DNA of 64,000 nucleotides, taken from assembly GCA_019096065.1 (NCBI GenBank), contig JAGUCH010000009.1, forward strand, positions 5,094,001 through 5,158,000. Direction: 5' to 3'. Origin of the DNA: Paracyclopina nana (Eukaryota > Arthropoda > Copepoda > Cyclopoida > Cyclopettidae). Within the stretch, counting starts at the first letter, position 1. Each line of letters begins with the position of its first letter. Positions 12,621 through 24,164 of the stretch are shown here, piece by piece. The notes under the pieces were generated by a model. It made no database searches. It saw only the letters and a list, made by a program, of their open reading frames with translations, and was not told the origin of the DNA. A program made the translations under genes and the position numbers.

Positions 12621-15600
12621 TTAATGCCCGAAAAACAAAAGTGATTTTTCGGAATTATCCACAGGGCGGACAAATGGCCGGTAAAAATCCCCTTTTTTAA
12701 AACCATAATCAGGGATGGTTATGCATGGCTGCCATAAAAAATGGTGGTCATTTTTGCGGCACAAAATCGGGTCCCCATCGTGCATGACGGAATTTTGGCT
12801 CGTTCCCCACTCAAAATGTTTTAAAGCTGCGCGACGCGTCAAAGATCAACTTAAGCGTCCACTTGGAACGACTTTTAGGCTGCAATGGCAGCTGGCCTAA
12901 AATTCATAAGACGGACTGATCGATTTTCGAGGATTAGTCATAAACTTTCGGGACTAAAACCTGATAGTTTGAGTGATTCGGGCTCAGTTTTCACCCACTT
13001 TTTATCCTCAACGATCAATCGTTTCCCACTGCGTAGCTTGAGCAAAACTCGAAGAAGCTGAAGATTCGATCTTGGAGGGAAACAAAGCATCCTCCTCCAG
13101 AGGTCATTATCTGGTCACAAAATGATTGCAGCCAGGCAGGTGCTGCAGTCCAAAGATAGACAAATAACCAAGAAGCTGGCTGCTGTTATTGCAGCATAGG
13201 AGCAGCAGAAATTAAGCAATCTTCAACAAGTTGAAGCTCGAAGGCAGCCATAAAAAGCCACTTGTTGCACACTGGGCGGAATAGAATTATCCACGCTAAA
13301 TTGACCCCAACAAAACCCCCCATTTGAATACTCTCTCTCCTCTTCCATGCCAATCCAGTGTGGGAATCAAAGTTGTCAAACATGCAGCAGAAGAAGAAGT
13401 AATCTTTGCCATCTTTTGTCCTTTGAGCAAATACAGTCAGAAGAAGGTCACACGCCTCACCTGCTGCGTCCAGTCTAGCCTCGTTATTGACCCATATAAC
13501 GATGTTTAACGATGAACTGCACCCAAAAGTGAGTAGTGCAGCTGAACACGAAAAAAGAGCACACCAATTTTGGACCGTAATCAGTGTTGAGCCGCGTGTC
13601 AGAGTCACGAATTTCCTAATTACATTTAATAGGGTTGTTCATGGTGAAAAGGCTTCACAATTCGTGCTTTGATCAAAAAACCGAGGAATTCAACTCTACG
13701 AAACTCTAATAAAAATTCAATCCTGATTTCTATCTTTCGTTTAAGGAAAATAAAGCAAATTGTCAAGCGCGCACGGGTCATGACCGGTGCGCTCAGCTCA
13801 GCTGATGTCAAGGCAAGTAGCGCAAGTGCAAGAATGCGGGAAATTGCTGAGAACAGCTCATCAGTTAACTCAGTGCATTTAGAATGGCTGTTTGAAGCTC
13901 GCGTTGTTGGCCAACTCTCTTTTTATTGCTGCATTTCGTTTAAGGTAGCCAGTTTAAAGGTAGCTCATTTCACATTTTTTCTCGCGAATTGGTGATGCTG
14001 CGCGGTGCTTGGATAACTTCTTCTTCATCATCACGAAAATGGTGCACGCGACCACGTTTCAAAGGTAAAACGGGGCTCATTATCGTAAATCACGAACTAA
14101 ATAGAGCCCTTACGAAAAAAGTCTTTGATTCTTGCTGCCAAAGGAGTAAAAAAGTCAGCATGCTTTGCAGATTGAAAGCCAGAGAATTTTGCGCCAATTT
14201 CTAGGGCGAGCATGCGAAGAATTTGCAAGATATGCTAACCAGTGTGGAATGTCCGAAATGACACAAGTTGGGAAAAGAGTGGAAAATCAGTGAGTATTTG
14301 CACCTGTCTAATGATTCCCTTCCCTTTTATTGGCCTAGCTTCTCAGGCTCTCAAAAAGAAGAAAGAAAAAAAGAAAGTCTCTGTTGCATATTTTAAAGCT
14401 TCGTCAAGACTACAAAATACTTCCATAAATGCAAAATGGTGAGAAGAAGTCGATTATTGCAGCCCTTTAAAAATTCTTACGATTCTACCACAGTGTGCCC
14501 CATCAAAGTTGACCCTGTGTATTCTTAGGTAGCAAAATCTTCTTCTTCTTCTTCCCTAGCTGACAAACTTGATTATGAAGCAATTACCATTCATTCCTAA
14601 GCTGTGCTGTGCAAATTGGTGTTAGATGAGTAAGAGCTTTTATGATGACCGCGAATGAGATAAAAATGACCAGGCACGAAACATTTTCATACTTGGAGTT
14701 GATTACAGAGCAGCCAAATGCACTTCGGTCACGCTTACCTACACCAATGTCTCAATTTTCCCAGCTTCACTTTCTGACACCCAATCACCACCATTTTGGC
14801 ACCAAATAATGGCACATCTCTCCATATTACTATATTGGGAGTTTGGAAGCTCGATTTTATCTCCCCAAAATAAGGCTGTCGTGCAATTTTCGTCTTCACC
14901 AAGCAGCCTAGTAGCCATGACTTAACTTATTCCGCATACATCGCTTCACGCCCCAAAAATGATGGCCTGATACCCATCTCGAGTGGTTTCCCGAGTCATC
15001 ATCAGCTACTTGAGTTTGCAAACGAGTTCCAGCTAAAAAGAGCAGCTCTGCCTCAATTTCGTGAAAGCCATTTTGTAATTGCATCAAAAATCAGCGTGGA
15101 GCCATAAAAAATGGCGGCAGGTGGGCCATAAATATACACACACCAGCTTCAAATTGGAATCGGTCAGCGTTGACGCCTCAATTAAACCAATTTCTTCTTA
15201 TTTTCCAAAATAATTACGGTCGGTACGTGTTTGCTTTTTGATGGGACGAGACAAATTACTCGTTTTTTCAAGCCATGCAACATCAACATTCCACGAGCCA
15301 TTAAACCCTTTTAAATCAGTCATCAATGTGAGTGTGTGGCCATTTTGGAGACGAAATCCGAGCATCTTCCTTTTTACGACCAGCTGATATGACTCCTTTT
15401 TTTGCTGTTACAACTTAAATGACTTATATCTTATGATCGATAGAAAGTTTAAAAAATCTTGATGACTGATCATGGCAGCCCGATTATTGGGGCTACTGCT
15501 AAATGTGACGAAGCTTTTGTCCATCATCATCCATCATGGAAACGTGGCTTTGATTGAACTTCTCAAAATGGAGGCATCGGCTCGAGCCCAACATGATTGA

Positions 15601-16508
15601 AGCAAAAAATCCTCAAAATAGAAAACAAAAGTTTCCATTTGACGTCAAGCAGCCAGGCTCAATTTTGTCAAGCAAAAAGTACTTGAAAAATTGAATTTTT
15701 TAATGCAACTTCCAAATGCTGAAAATAGGAGCAACTCACAAAAATTGATGGTTGAAAACGGCATTCATGCAAAGCTTGCTTACGTCACTGAAGCAAACTG
15801 AGGATTTCCTTACAGTTCCATTTAGAAAGCTCCGGTGGAGCGAAAGCATGCTGGAATCGAGCCACTTGTGGAATGCCACCAACCAGGCCATCATATCATT
15901 AAAATCGTGTAGCAAGCCGCGCGCTATTAGCCATCGATATTTATATATACTAGCTCCGAGAGAACGCAAAAACTTGACCAGAATAGCTGACGCACATATC
16001 TCGAAATATAATATGCTTTTATGGCATAATTACTTGAGTTTTAGATTGAGGTGCGGCCACCGCACAATTCTGATTTGTGGCTTTTCAATTACGCTGCTGA
16101 TTGCGTTTTATCAGATCTCATGCTCAAGCTACATGAAATTCCGGAGCAATGATTGCCCTATTGAGTTACAACTTTGGAATTTTTACCCGGCCGGCTGTAA
16201 ATGTGGCAAAATTGAATCTGGGATGATTCAGTCAATTTATGCTGGGGTGATTATTGGTCATCATTAAACTGTGTAATCGTTCCTCGATTCGTGATCTGAC
16301 GGTGTAAACGCGATCTTATCACGTGTTATTACCATGTGGTATTTTTAGTGTGCATCAAACGAAGGACTCTTCTCAGTGGAGCAGTAATGGACAAATCTTG
16401 ATGAGGAGTAAAGTTAAGCAGTTTTGCATGGTCATTTGCTTTACCAAGAATTGCACGCAAAAAAGTTCGAGGCTTTGCTTCTTTTTTTAGCTCCCATAAA
16501 TAATAGTC
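12621..16508. other. non-coding stretch upstream of the first 7TM gene
   Basis: No gene can be supported here. Two longer open frames exist (13186-13608 on the minus strand and 15752-16267 on the plus strand, the latter starting at TTG). Their translations lack recognisable domains and typical coding character. The rest is AT-rich intergenic sequence. Confidence 0.45.
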
Positions 16509-16600
16509 AAATACAGAATGCGGCTCTGAAATGGCAACTGCGCTACAGCCAATTCTGCCCATTTATTTACCTGGCATTTTCGGAGCCACATTCTGTATTT
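16509..16600. repeat. 92-nt hairpin with ~28-bp arms
   Basis: AAATACAGAATG at 16509 starts a left arm of about 28 bases. Its reverse complement, with a few mismatches, one G-U wobble and a bulge, ends at 16600, leaving a ~35-40 nt loop. The size is in the range of an animal pre-miRNA but would also fit a small foldback. It lies 0.5 kb upstream of the 7TM gene at 17112. Whether it is transcribed cannot be told from sequence. Confidence 0.5.
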
Positions 16601-17111
16601 AAAGAAAAAAACCTCATAGTTGTCAATGAGTGGGAATTTTTTCGGCCCTTTCAACAAGAAAGGGGGACCTTGGATTTGGAAGAGATAAAAGTGCTGCTGC
16701 TGGTGCAAGTGCAACTTCATGAATTCGATTTTCCAGTTTCTTCTTTTAACAACCCTAAAGACTTTGTTGAGCGATGCTTGTCTTATCTCCTCTCCTTCGG
16801 CTACTACTACCAAATAAAGCTCTTTTCTCTGATAGCATTTGAACTCAGAATATAGCAGTAGTACACACAGGAACTGCGCTGTGATTCCCGACCAGGAAAA
16901 AAACACAAAAACGTTTGAGTAGGTTGTTGATGACAACTTGTTTACAAAAGAGAAGATCAATTTCGAAATTAAAGAGGGAATCCATGATGACAAAAAAAGA
17001 GCACTCACTTAATGAACATTCACCGGAAAAAAGGAAGAGAAAATAGCACCAAGGAGATTTTCTCTCAAACTCAGTTTCTCATCAGATTCACGTTGGACAA
17101 CGCGACTGAAA

Positions 17112-18073
17112 ATGAACAACTCAACTTTTAACGATGAGCTGGAGAATTCCTATGGAAATATTGGTCTAACATTGAGCTTGATTGCAACTGTCTTTGTGAC
17201 TGAAACTCTGGGCAATCTGATGTATGGAGCTATAATGTTCTACGAAAAGTATGGAATGGATCCCATGAAACGCTCTCTTGCCAATACGCTGGCTTACTAC
17301 TTTTGTGGAGCGTCCATGGTTTACAACTTTGCAAATCTGAGCTTTTTCGTTGCCAGATTCACGTATGGTCCCTTGGGAGCATTTTTGGCGGATGTCGTGG
17401 TGCTCATCAATTTTGGATATGGGCTCAACTTGCTTCTGACTGCCAATCAAATGATGTTCTACAAAGTTTTTTGTGCTTGGAAATGGCACCTTGCTGCTTG
17501 TTTGAACGATGACTTCTTGGCCACGTTTCTCTTATCCGCCAACCTTTTGCTCATCTTTTGCGTGGTCGGGGTACGATATTTGTTCATAGAGCTGTATCGC
17601 GCCAGCAATTTCGCTTTTTACGCCGGCTTTTCTGGCTGCAGCTCGGATCCCTTGGGCATCATGGTTTTTCAAATGTAAGTTTAACTAGTCTTTTTACCAT
17701 TCACTGTTAAAGCCAAAACGCCCATTTTTTCAGAACTGTCCATTACTTGCATGCTTTTTTGATAGTCATGTTTGCTGTGAGCCTTTGCTTGGCTGGGCTG
17801 CAAAAATGGAAAAAAACAGTAAGCCCAATAACAAATCAGACTTCCACGTCCAATTTCAACAATCAAAGCAAAAATCAGTCCATTGTGTCATTGCTTGAAT
17901 TGAGTGTGGCTGGTATAATTGCAAGCGTGATCATTGTTACCATATTACTGAGCAATTCTTCAGCCCTTGGAAAATACTTCATGGTCTTCAACTACACTGG
18001 ATATGTCATGCCTGGCTTGTACATGCTGAAAAACCGAAACGTTTTCAAATCTGTTGTTCGTGAATTGCTGTAA
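17112..18073 (+). CDS. divergent seven-transmembrane receptor-like protein (copy 1)
   Basis: Two exons, 17112-17674 and 17734-18073, are joined by a 59-bp GT-AG intron in phase 2, giving 300 residues. The ATG at 17112 starts the frame. Hydrophobic segments are spaced as in a 7TM protein, with an N-terminal NNST glycosylation-type site. After the first membrane segment comes a YEKYGMDPMKRSL motif (about residues 44-56), and a LNDDF motif lies further on. Both are shared with the minus-strand gene at 35285-36335, which also has the equivalent phase-2 intron, so the two are paralogues. I know no function or ligand. The short length and lack of classical rhodopsin motifs suggest a lineage-expanded receptor family, perhaps chemosensory. 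A longer 5' exon set is not excluded. Confidence 0.8.
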
Positions 18074-18087
18074 CAAAATTAAATGTA

Positions 18088-18093
18088 AATAAA
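18088..18093 (+). terminator. poly(A) signal of 7TM gene copy 1
   Basis: AATAAA lies 15 bases after the TAA stop at 18073. It is the first canonical signal on this strand and implies a very short 3' UTR. Confidence 0.6.
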
Positions 18094-20870
18094 TCTTCTT
18101 GTCCGGTCGGGATGCAGCTTCTGTAGAAGAATTGGACGCGAGCAATGCTCGTCAGCAGCAGATTTTACGAGCCGCGCGCACTGTTGACCGCTAGAGGCCA
18201 CTAAAATCGCCCTCTTATATCACATGCAAAAATGCAGTGCAACTGGGCACTTTTGCATGTGCAAATCTAGCTATTTTCGAGCAAGTTAAAATGCAAAAGG
18301 CACACAGTGGACAAAGTTGTGTCTTTAGCGGCGCGGCGGCTCCATTCCAACGTAATGTAAAATCCTTGTTTAGATTTCAATGGCCACAAGATTGAAAACC
18401 CTTTTTTGAGGGCAGAAAAAATCCCACTAAAACCTGACGACCGGAGTTCTCACTAATGAGCCAACTATGCACTCACTCAAATGCTTGCGTTTCTAATGGA
18501 TCCCGAATGGAGGCACAAGTGCACAAATGATTTTTTGAGGTCGATTTGCCACAACAAAGGCAACACTCATATTCAGAGAGAGAAAAGTCAGTTTTGAAAA
18601 GAGAGGCTTTATTCAAATACACAGTTGTCCCCTGTTGTTAATTGCAAGCAAATTGGCCCTTCTTTTCTTGGAAACAAATGTGAGAACATGTAAATGAATG
18701 TCCTTGCCAATAATTGCTTTTCTTTATGAAAAAGACAACTCTGATCGTGTGCTAGTTGACTGTGTGTGTTTTTATGATTCACAGCTGGCTGCAGTTGGAG
18801 CAAGGTTGAGAAAAATGCTGATTATGTGCAGAAATCCACGAGGAGGGAGAGAAAAAACATGGACGCACTTGTGCCTTGTAAAATGATAAGCATGCTTACC
18901 TTCCTTCAGTGGCAAGGATCATTCGAAATTGCTTGTACACACTACTTACACATCAATAGCTAAGCCTTCACAGGTGGTGCAAAAATAAGCCTCAGCAGAT
19001 ATTTCTAACTAGCTCCCAAAAGCATATAGAATAATAGAATAAAAGCAGAAAGAAAGGATTAAAAACAGAGCTGTTATGTAATTGGTGTTAATTAATCAGT
19101 TTATAATGCTGAGCCACCCCTCAAGAAGTAGAAGAAGAAGGAGGCTTTTTTATCAGATGGCAGCCCAAAAACACCCACAGTAGTAGTAGTACACTAGTTG
19201 CCTGTTTTTGCTGGTTGAGTTGAAATTGAGTGACCAATCTGGCGGCTCCCATTTTACAAAAGCTAGTTGACTTCACAATCTGAGATGGACTTTTTGTCAA
19301 AGTCGCCCAAACTGAGAGAGATTCATTGGAACCCCTCCCTTAAGAATCTCATAAAAGGGAAGAAACAGTAGCTGCTGGCGGACAAAAGAGCTAGAGATCA
19401 ACCGGTTACAAATCTATATTCAATTTCAAGATCATAAACTCTGAGCTGGAATTCAGAATTTGGCGGAGGAAAGGGTTAATTTTATGCTACCTCAACAACT
19501 TCAGGTTGGGCAGGTATAGTAATTACTCGGTCAAAGTCTAGCAGCTCGAATGTCAGCATCTGGTTTGGGGTAATGCATTACACACCTACTTTGGAGGCAA
19601 TAAAAGTCAAATGTGAGGCTCAATGAAGTGGTCAGAAACCAGTGTTTGGCTAAAAGGGTGCCAATTTCACCAGAAACTTGTCGAAAATTCACTGCATAAC
19701 TGTGCAACCATCCGAGGAATCTTTTATTTTATGGGCCGAATTTTTTGCCCTTCGCATTTCGCAAGAAACTCCAGTTGGGAAAAAGCCCGAATCCAGTTAT
19801 TTTTAAAGTTTAGTCAGCCAAAAATGGAAAACACTTGCGATTGCTATTTTGATTCGCTGCAATTGAATTACTCTGCACTCACCTGCCTAATTCGGCCATC
19901 TTTTGATCTTTGTGAATCAGCCTTTTTTATGATGCATCAGCTTAACCCTCTTTTAAAACCGGTAGCCTATTATTTCGAGCACTTCATGAAGATGGAACTG
20001 AGGTAATTCTGATTTTCTAATAGGGATTTCCAATGGTGAATTCCAGTGATTGATGTGCTTTTGAAGTCAGCTGACGCCCCGCGCGTGAGCAGTGAGTGGA
20101 CTCGTGCGAGTGTGCCGTACCGGCCGGGCCAGCTGAGCGGGCAGAGTTTTTTAAGGCCAAGCCGATTCATTGTATGAATGTGAAGTAACTACCTCTTTTT
20201 CCCCTGACAGCTCACTCATGATGATCTTGGTCCAATTTTACGAGAGAAGGGAGCACTGCTGTTAATTGTTGGCCTCCAGTCTTCTTTTGCATGTTTTCTG
20301 GCCCCAGAATGCATCTCGCCAACTATTAGAGATTTTCAGTGGAAGAAATGCTTGGAACCACTCGCTCCAATTGACCCGAGTTGAACCCTTTGAAGATGCA
20401 GATCTTGATGCAAATTCCTGCAAACCATCTCCAGCATGCAAGCTTTGTTTTCACACTCGCGATTCCACGCATTTTTTTCCGGGGGTAAAGTTGTAATAGT
20501 CTGCTTTTTGGTGGACACCGAAGAAATTGAGCAATTAGAACCATTCTTAAGTTAAAGTTAGGTAGTAGCTAGGCAAAGGCGCGGCAGCAAATGACCCGTA
20601 CTACTTATCTGAGTTCACTATCATAGCCAGAAATCTCGGCCATAACCAATTGGCCGCGGGTGCTAAAGAAAGAACTGCTCATTTGCATGATTTCGAAACT
20701 ACACACTGCTCTCAACTACCAGGCCATATTTTTCTTTCAATCAAGTCTCCAGCTATTATTAGTGAAATCACTGCCCTAATCATGTATTGAAGCCAGGAAA
20801 ATGCTCCCAAAACATTAATGCAATTCAGGGAGAAAATAAGCCAAACGATTTAAGGCAGATCATTGACATG
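18094..20870. other. intergenic, with a small hairpin near the start
   Basis: No gene is supported. A short hairpin lies at 18221-18261: CACATGCAAAAATGC pairs with GCACTTTTGCATGTG with one mismatch around an 11-base loop. The region near 20070-20150 is locally GC- and CpG-rich. Open frames here look random. Confidence 0.45.
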
Positions 20871-21059
20871 GGCTTAGTCTTTCGCAAGTTTTGCATAGTC
20901 ACGCTATTTAAATAGCTCATAGCATAAAATGTATTTAAATAGCCTCTGGATGTATTTAAATAGCAGCTATTTAAATACATTCAGAGGCTATTTAAATACA
21001 TTTTATGCAATGAGCTATTTAAATAGCGTGACTATACAAAACTTGCGAAAGACTAAGCC
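20871..21059. mobile_element. near-perfect foldback MITE built of TATTTAAATA palindromes
   Basis: The left half begins GGCTTAGTCTTTCGCAAG at 20871 and the right half ends with its reverse complement at 21059. The arms are about 93 bases with roughly three differences, around a 3-base loop. Each arm contains three copies of the self-complementary core TATTTAAATA. ATG flanks both ends (20868-20870 and 21060-21062), possibly a 3-bp target duplication. The near identity of the arms suggests a young insertion or strong homogenisation. Confidence 0.85.
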
Positions 21060-24000
21060 ATGATTACCTAAAAAGAATGCGTTAAGAGGTTTGTTCAAAA
21101 AGATTTCAATCTGTAGATGAGCATGGCATATTGCTGAGGCTGATAAAGCTATATAGGTAGTAAAGGGCTGGAAAATCGACCATTTTGAGAAATGTGATCA
21201 GCTTATCTGGAATCTCTTGACATCGTAAACTAGAATATCGTGCTAAGGCCCAATCAAGCCCACCAGCTTGAAATGTGACCATCGCATTCGGAGAACCACA
21301 ACTGATTACCAGCCATAATTTTCATAAGATGACTTCATTAAATGATGGCCGAGCCGACAAAAGAGCCCGGACTTTATGGCAGAACATCATGTCTGAAAAG
21401 GCCACTTCTGATTATGATGACTTTTTGGTGTCCAAGATTGTGAGCGTGGATTTCACAGCATAAAACCAGATGAATTTTGACAGGTACGGAGCATAATACT
21501 GCTGCTGAATGTAGGTCCAAATAAAGTAGGTACAAGCAAGGCGTTATTATCATAACATTTAGCGGACCCGCCCTTGCCCGCAGAAGAATCAAGCTCAATT
21601 TGGGTTTATGAGTCTGGAGGCTTGAGCAGCAGCAGCTTGATGCCCATGCGAGCTCGTGTTGAAAAGGGATCTCCTCATGTGTTGAAATTGATCGTAAATA
21701 AGCCTACCTTTTAACGTTAAATTCCGCTGGCCGGCGCGGCCGCCGGCAGCACGGGAGCAAACGCGATTGCCGGCTTGATTCTGCTCCCGTTTCGCTTTTG
21801 ATTGATACCATGACCCGAGGAAAGTTGGCCAGCTTTGAAATGCAAAACTGTGGTCAGCCATTGTGCCCTGCGAGCAAATGGCTTACTTTGCATTTCAGCC
21901 TCTCAGTTTTTTATGGTCAGCTGTCGCGCGCGCGCGGTAGCTACACGAGCGCCATCTACGCTAATAAACTAGAGCCATTAAAGGGCTCGCTTTACTGGTT
22001 CATTTGAAGCGGAATTTATCGGTTTTATTGCGAATTTTTATGCTCCCTTTATCGGGCTGGTGATGATGTTGCCTCCGAGAATTTATGCTCACGATTTGGC
22101 TGCTCAGAGCTTCTGTGAAACTGCTACGAACGGCGGTTCTATTTAGTCATCGAAGAATGCGTGTGCGTGATTAGCAGCAGCTGTGTAGAGGTAGTAGTAC
22201 AACTAGCAGTGCATTTATTGCCGCTCAAAAAATCCAGTAGCTAAATGAGGACCACGAAATGATGAAGCCACAGCATGAGAGTGTACTAAAAAGAAAACCG
22301 ATCAATAGTTCCTTTTCTTGCGTACAGCAGCACCAAAAAAAGCCCCACCAAGCAGGAAACAAACCGAAATTACCCGCATAATCTATTGAATATTGTTTTT
22401 AAGTGTTTTTTATCCCAGAAAAAAATTGGCAGTTTTGGGAGTTTTTTTAAATAATATTTTTTAGTGGGTTGGTGGGGCTCAGCTGTAAATTGGTTGCCTC
22501 GTGTTCGCGTCTGCTTAAAGAAGTTGCCAAGGGGTGCACCGTGCTTGGGCTATCAAACCGCGATTTCTCCTTAGGCACAATTCCTTACATTGCTCCTAAT
22601 AATGATAGACCATTTCATGATGATCTCTCGCCAGAATAGACCGTATATTCAGGTCAATTCGATCTGATCATCACATTTAAACTTGTCCAATCTACCTTTT
22701 TTTGCTCGTTTTGAGCCATCATTAATGGCATTTTAAGTGCTTCTTGCCCTCCCCAAAATCAAGAATTTTATAGACCGCATCAGGCCGCATTTGGAAAAAT
22801 TGCAGAGTCAGCCTCCTAATTGGGTCAATAAATCAGTTTATTTGCATGCCTTAAAAAGTGCGGCTCGCCGCCCTGGTGACCTCAGACTCTAATTGGCGCC
22901 AGCTCATGGAAAACCAGGCTAAGTTATGAAATCGGAATTGCGAGGGCTGATAAAAGTCGGTCAACTTGCAAAAAGGCGGCGGAAGATTTGCATTTTGATG
23001 GAATGACGGCTCAATTTCGCAATACGAATTGACCCTTAGGAATGATCATCATGATCGTGAGCGAAGGCGGAAAAATGGGCTGAAAACACACGATTCCCAA
23101 ATGCACTTTCATGTGAGAAATAAAAATTGCAATATATGCACATATTTGAATGAAAATTGCCTCCTGATCCGATCATTCATGAAATGATGAAAATAATGGT
23201 ATGTCAGCCTCTTTTCCCGCAAAACTCAGAACATAGTATTAGAACTCAAAAGCCAATTAGTTGTTTGTGGGACCTTTCAAGTTCAAAGCATTGCTTAGTA
23301 TTCTAAAGTGGAATGTGCACACTAATGGCTACTTTATGTTTTAACCCGTAGCACGGTGGGGCCTAGAAACCAAAATACATATGAAAAGTATCAAGTCAAA
23401 ATCGTTGGCAAGCTTTTTTCCAAAGCTGGAAGCGAATCACTCAAAGTACTTGTGATTTGTACTCACTCTGTACCCAAGGTGCACCAATAAGTAGCACTAA
23501 ATCTCCTTGCATAGAACTGTGGAATGCTCACTAAAAAGCTTCTGGAAAAACACTCTTTCAAACGTTCAGCTCTTTTCACATTGGCTATCAAGAAACAAAT
23601 TGAAAATACATATCAAGAATCAACACTATTTTCACCTATTATAAGTATGCAGCCCAGATTTGGAAAATTAACATGAGAGGTTGCGTCGTTCATCAAATCT
23701 TAACTTCCGGGCCATCTACGCGGTTTCTTTGGAGCATCTAGTTTCCTAATGGAAATTACCATTGAGGTGAGCTTTGGAAAATTAACTCGGTGATGTTCGT
23801 TATCGTGAGCTTTGGGAGGAGCTAGTTCCACTTTGTGAGCACCAATGAGCATTAGTTCGACCTCACACAGCGCCAGGTTATTTCACACACAATAAAACGC
23901 GCGCATTGCGCACATTCAAAAATTCCTCACTCAAAATGAAGCAGCGGTGAATTGAGAAGTTTGCAAAATATGAGCTCTTTTTGCAAAGGTGCATCTCACA

Positions 24001-24164
24001 CATGTTTGGAAGCATGCAAAAATTGCTGCATGATTCCAAAATAATTGGACATAAATATTGTTCTTAGCATAATTGTGTGTGTATTTCATACATTAGTAAT
24101 TTGGTTGCTTTTTTGTGAAATTCGAAAAGTCACTTTTTTGTGCTCAAAAAATCGGCGGTGATTT
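21060..24164. other. intergenic, downstream of eyegone
   Basis: No coding region is supported. The 3' UTR of the minus-strand Pax gene must lie at the right edge, but I saw no convincing AATAAA close to its stop. A GC-rich patch with CpG and (GC)n character sits at about 21720-21780 and 21920-21960. Confidence 0.45.

Noticed and set aside
15752..16267. 171-codon open frame on the plus strand
   Set aside because: It starts at TTG and shows no recognisable family or coding character. A real exon cannot be excluded but is not supported.
16424..17008. Overlapping 143-codon (+) and 173-codon (-) open frames before the 7TM gene
   Set aside because: Neither matches a family, and the overlap on both strands is best explained by chance in AT-rich DNA. 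The hairpin inside was kept as a separate finding.
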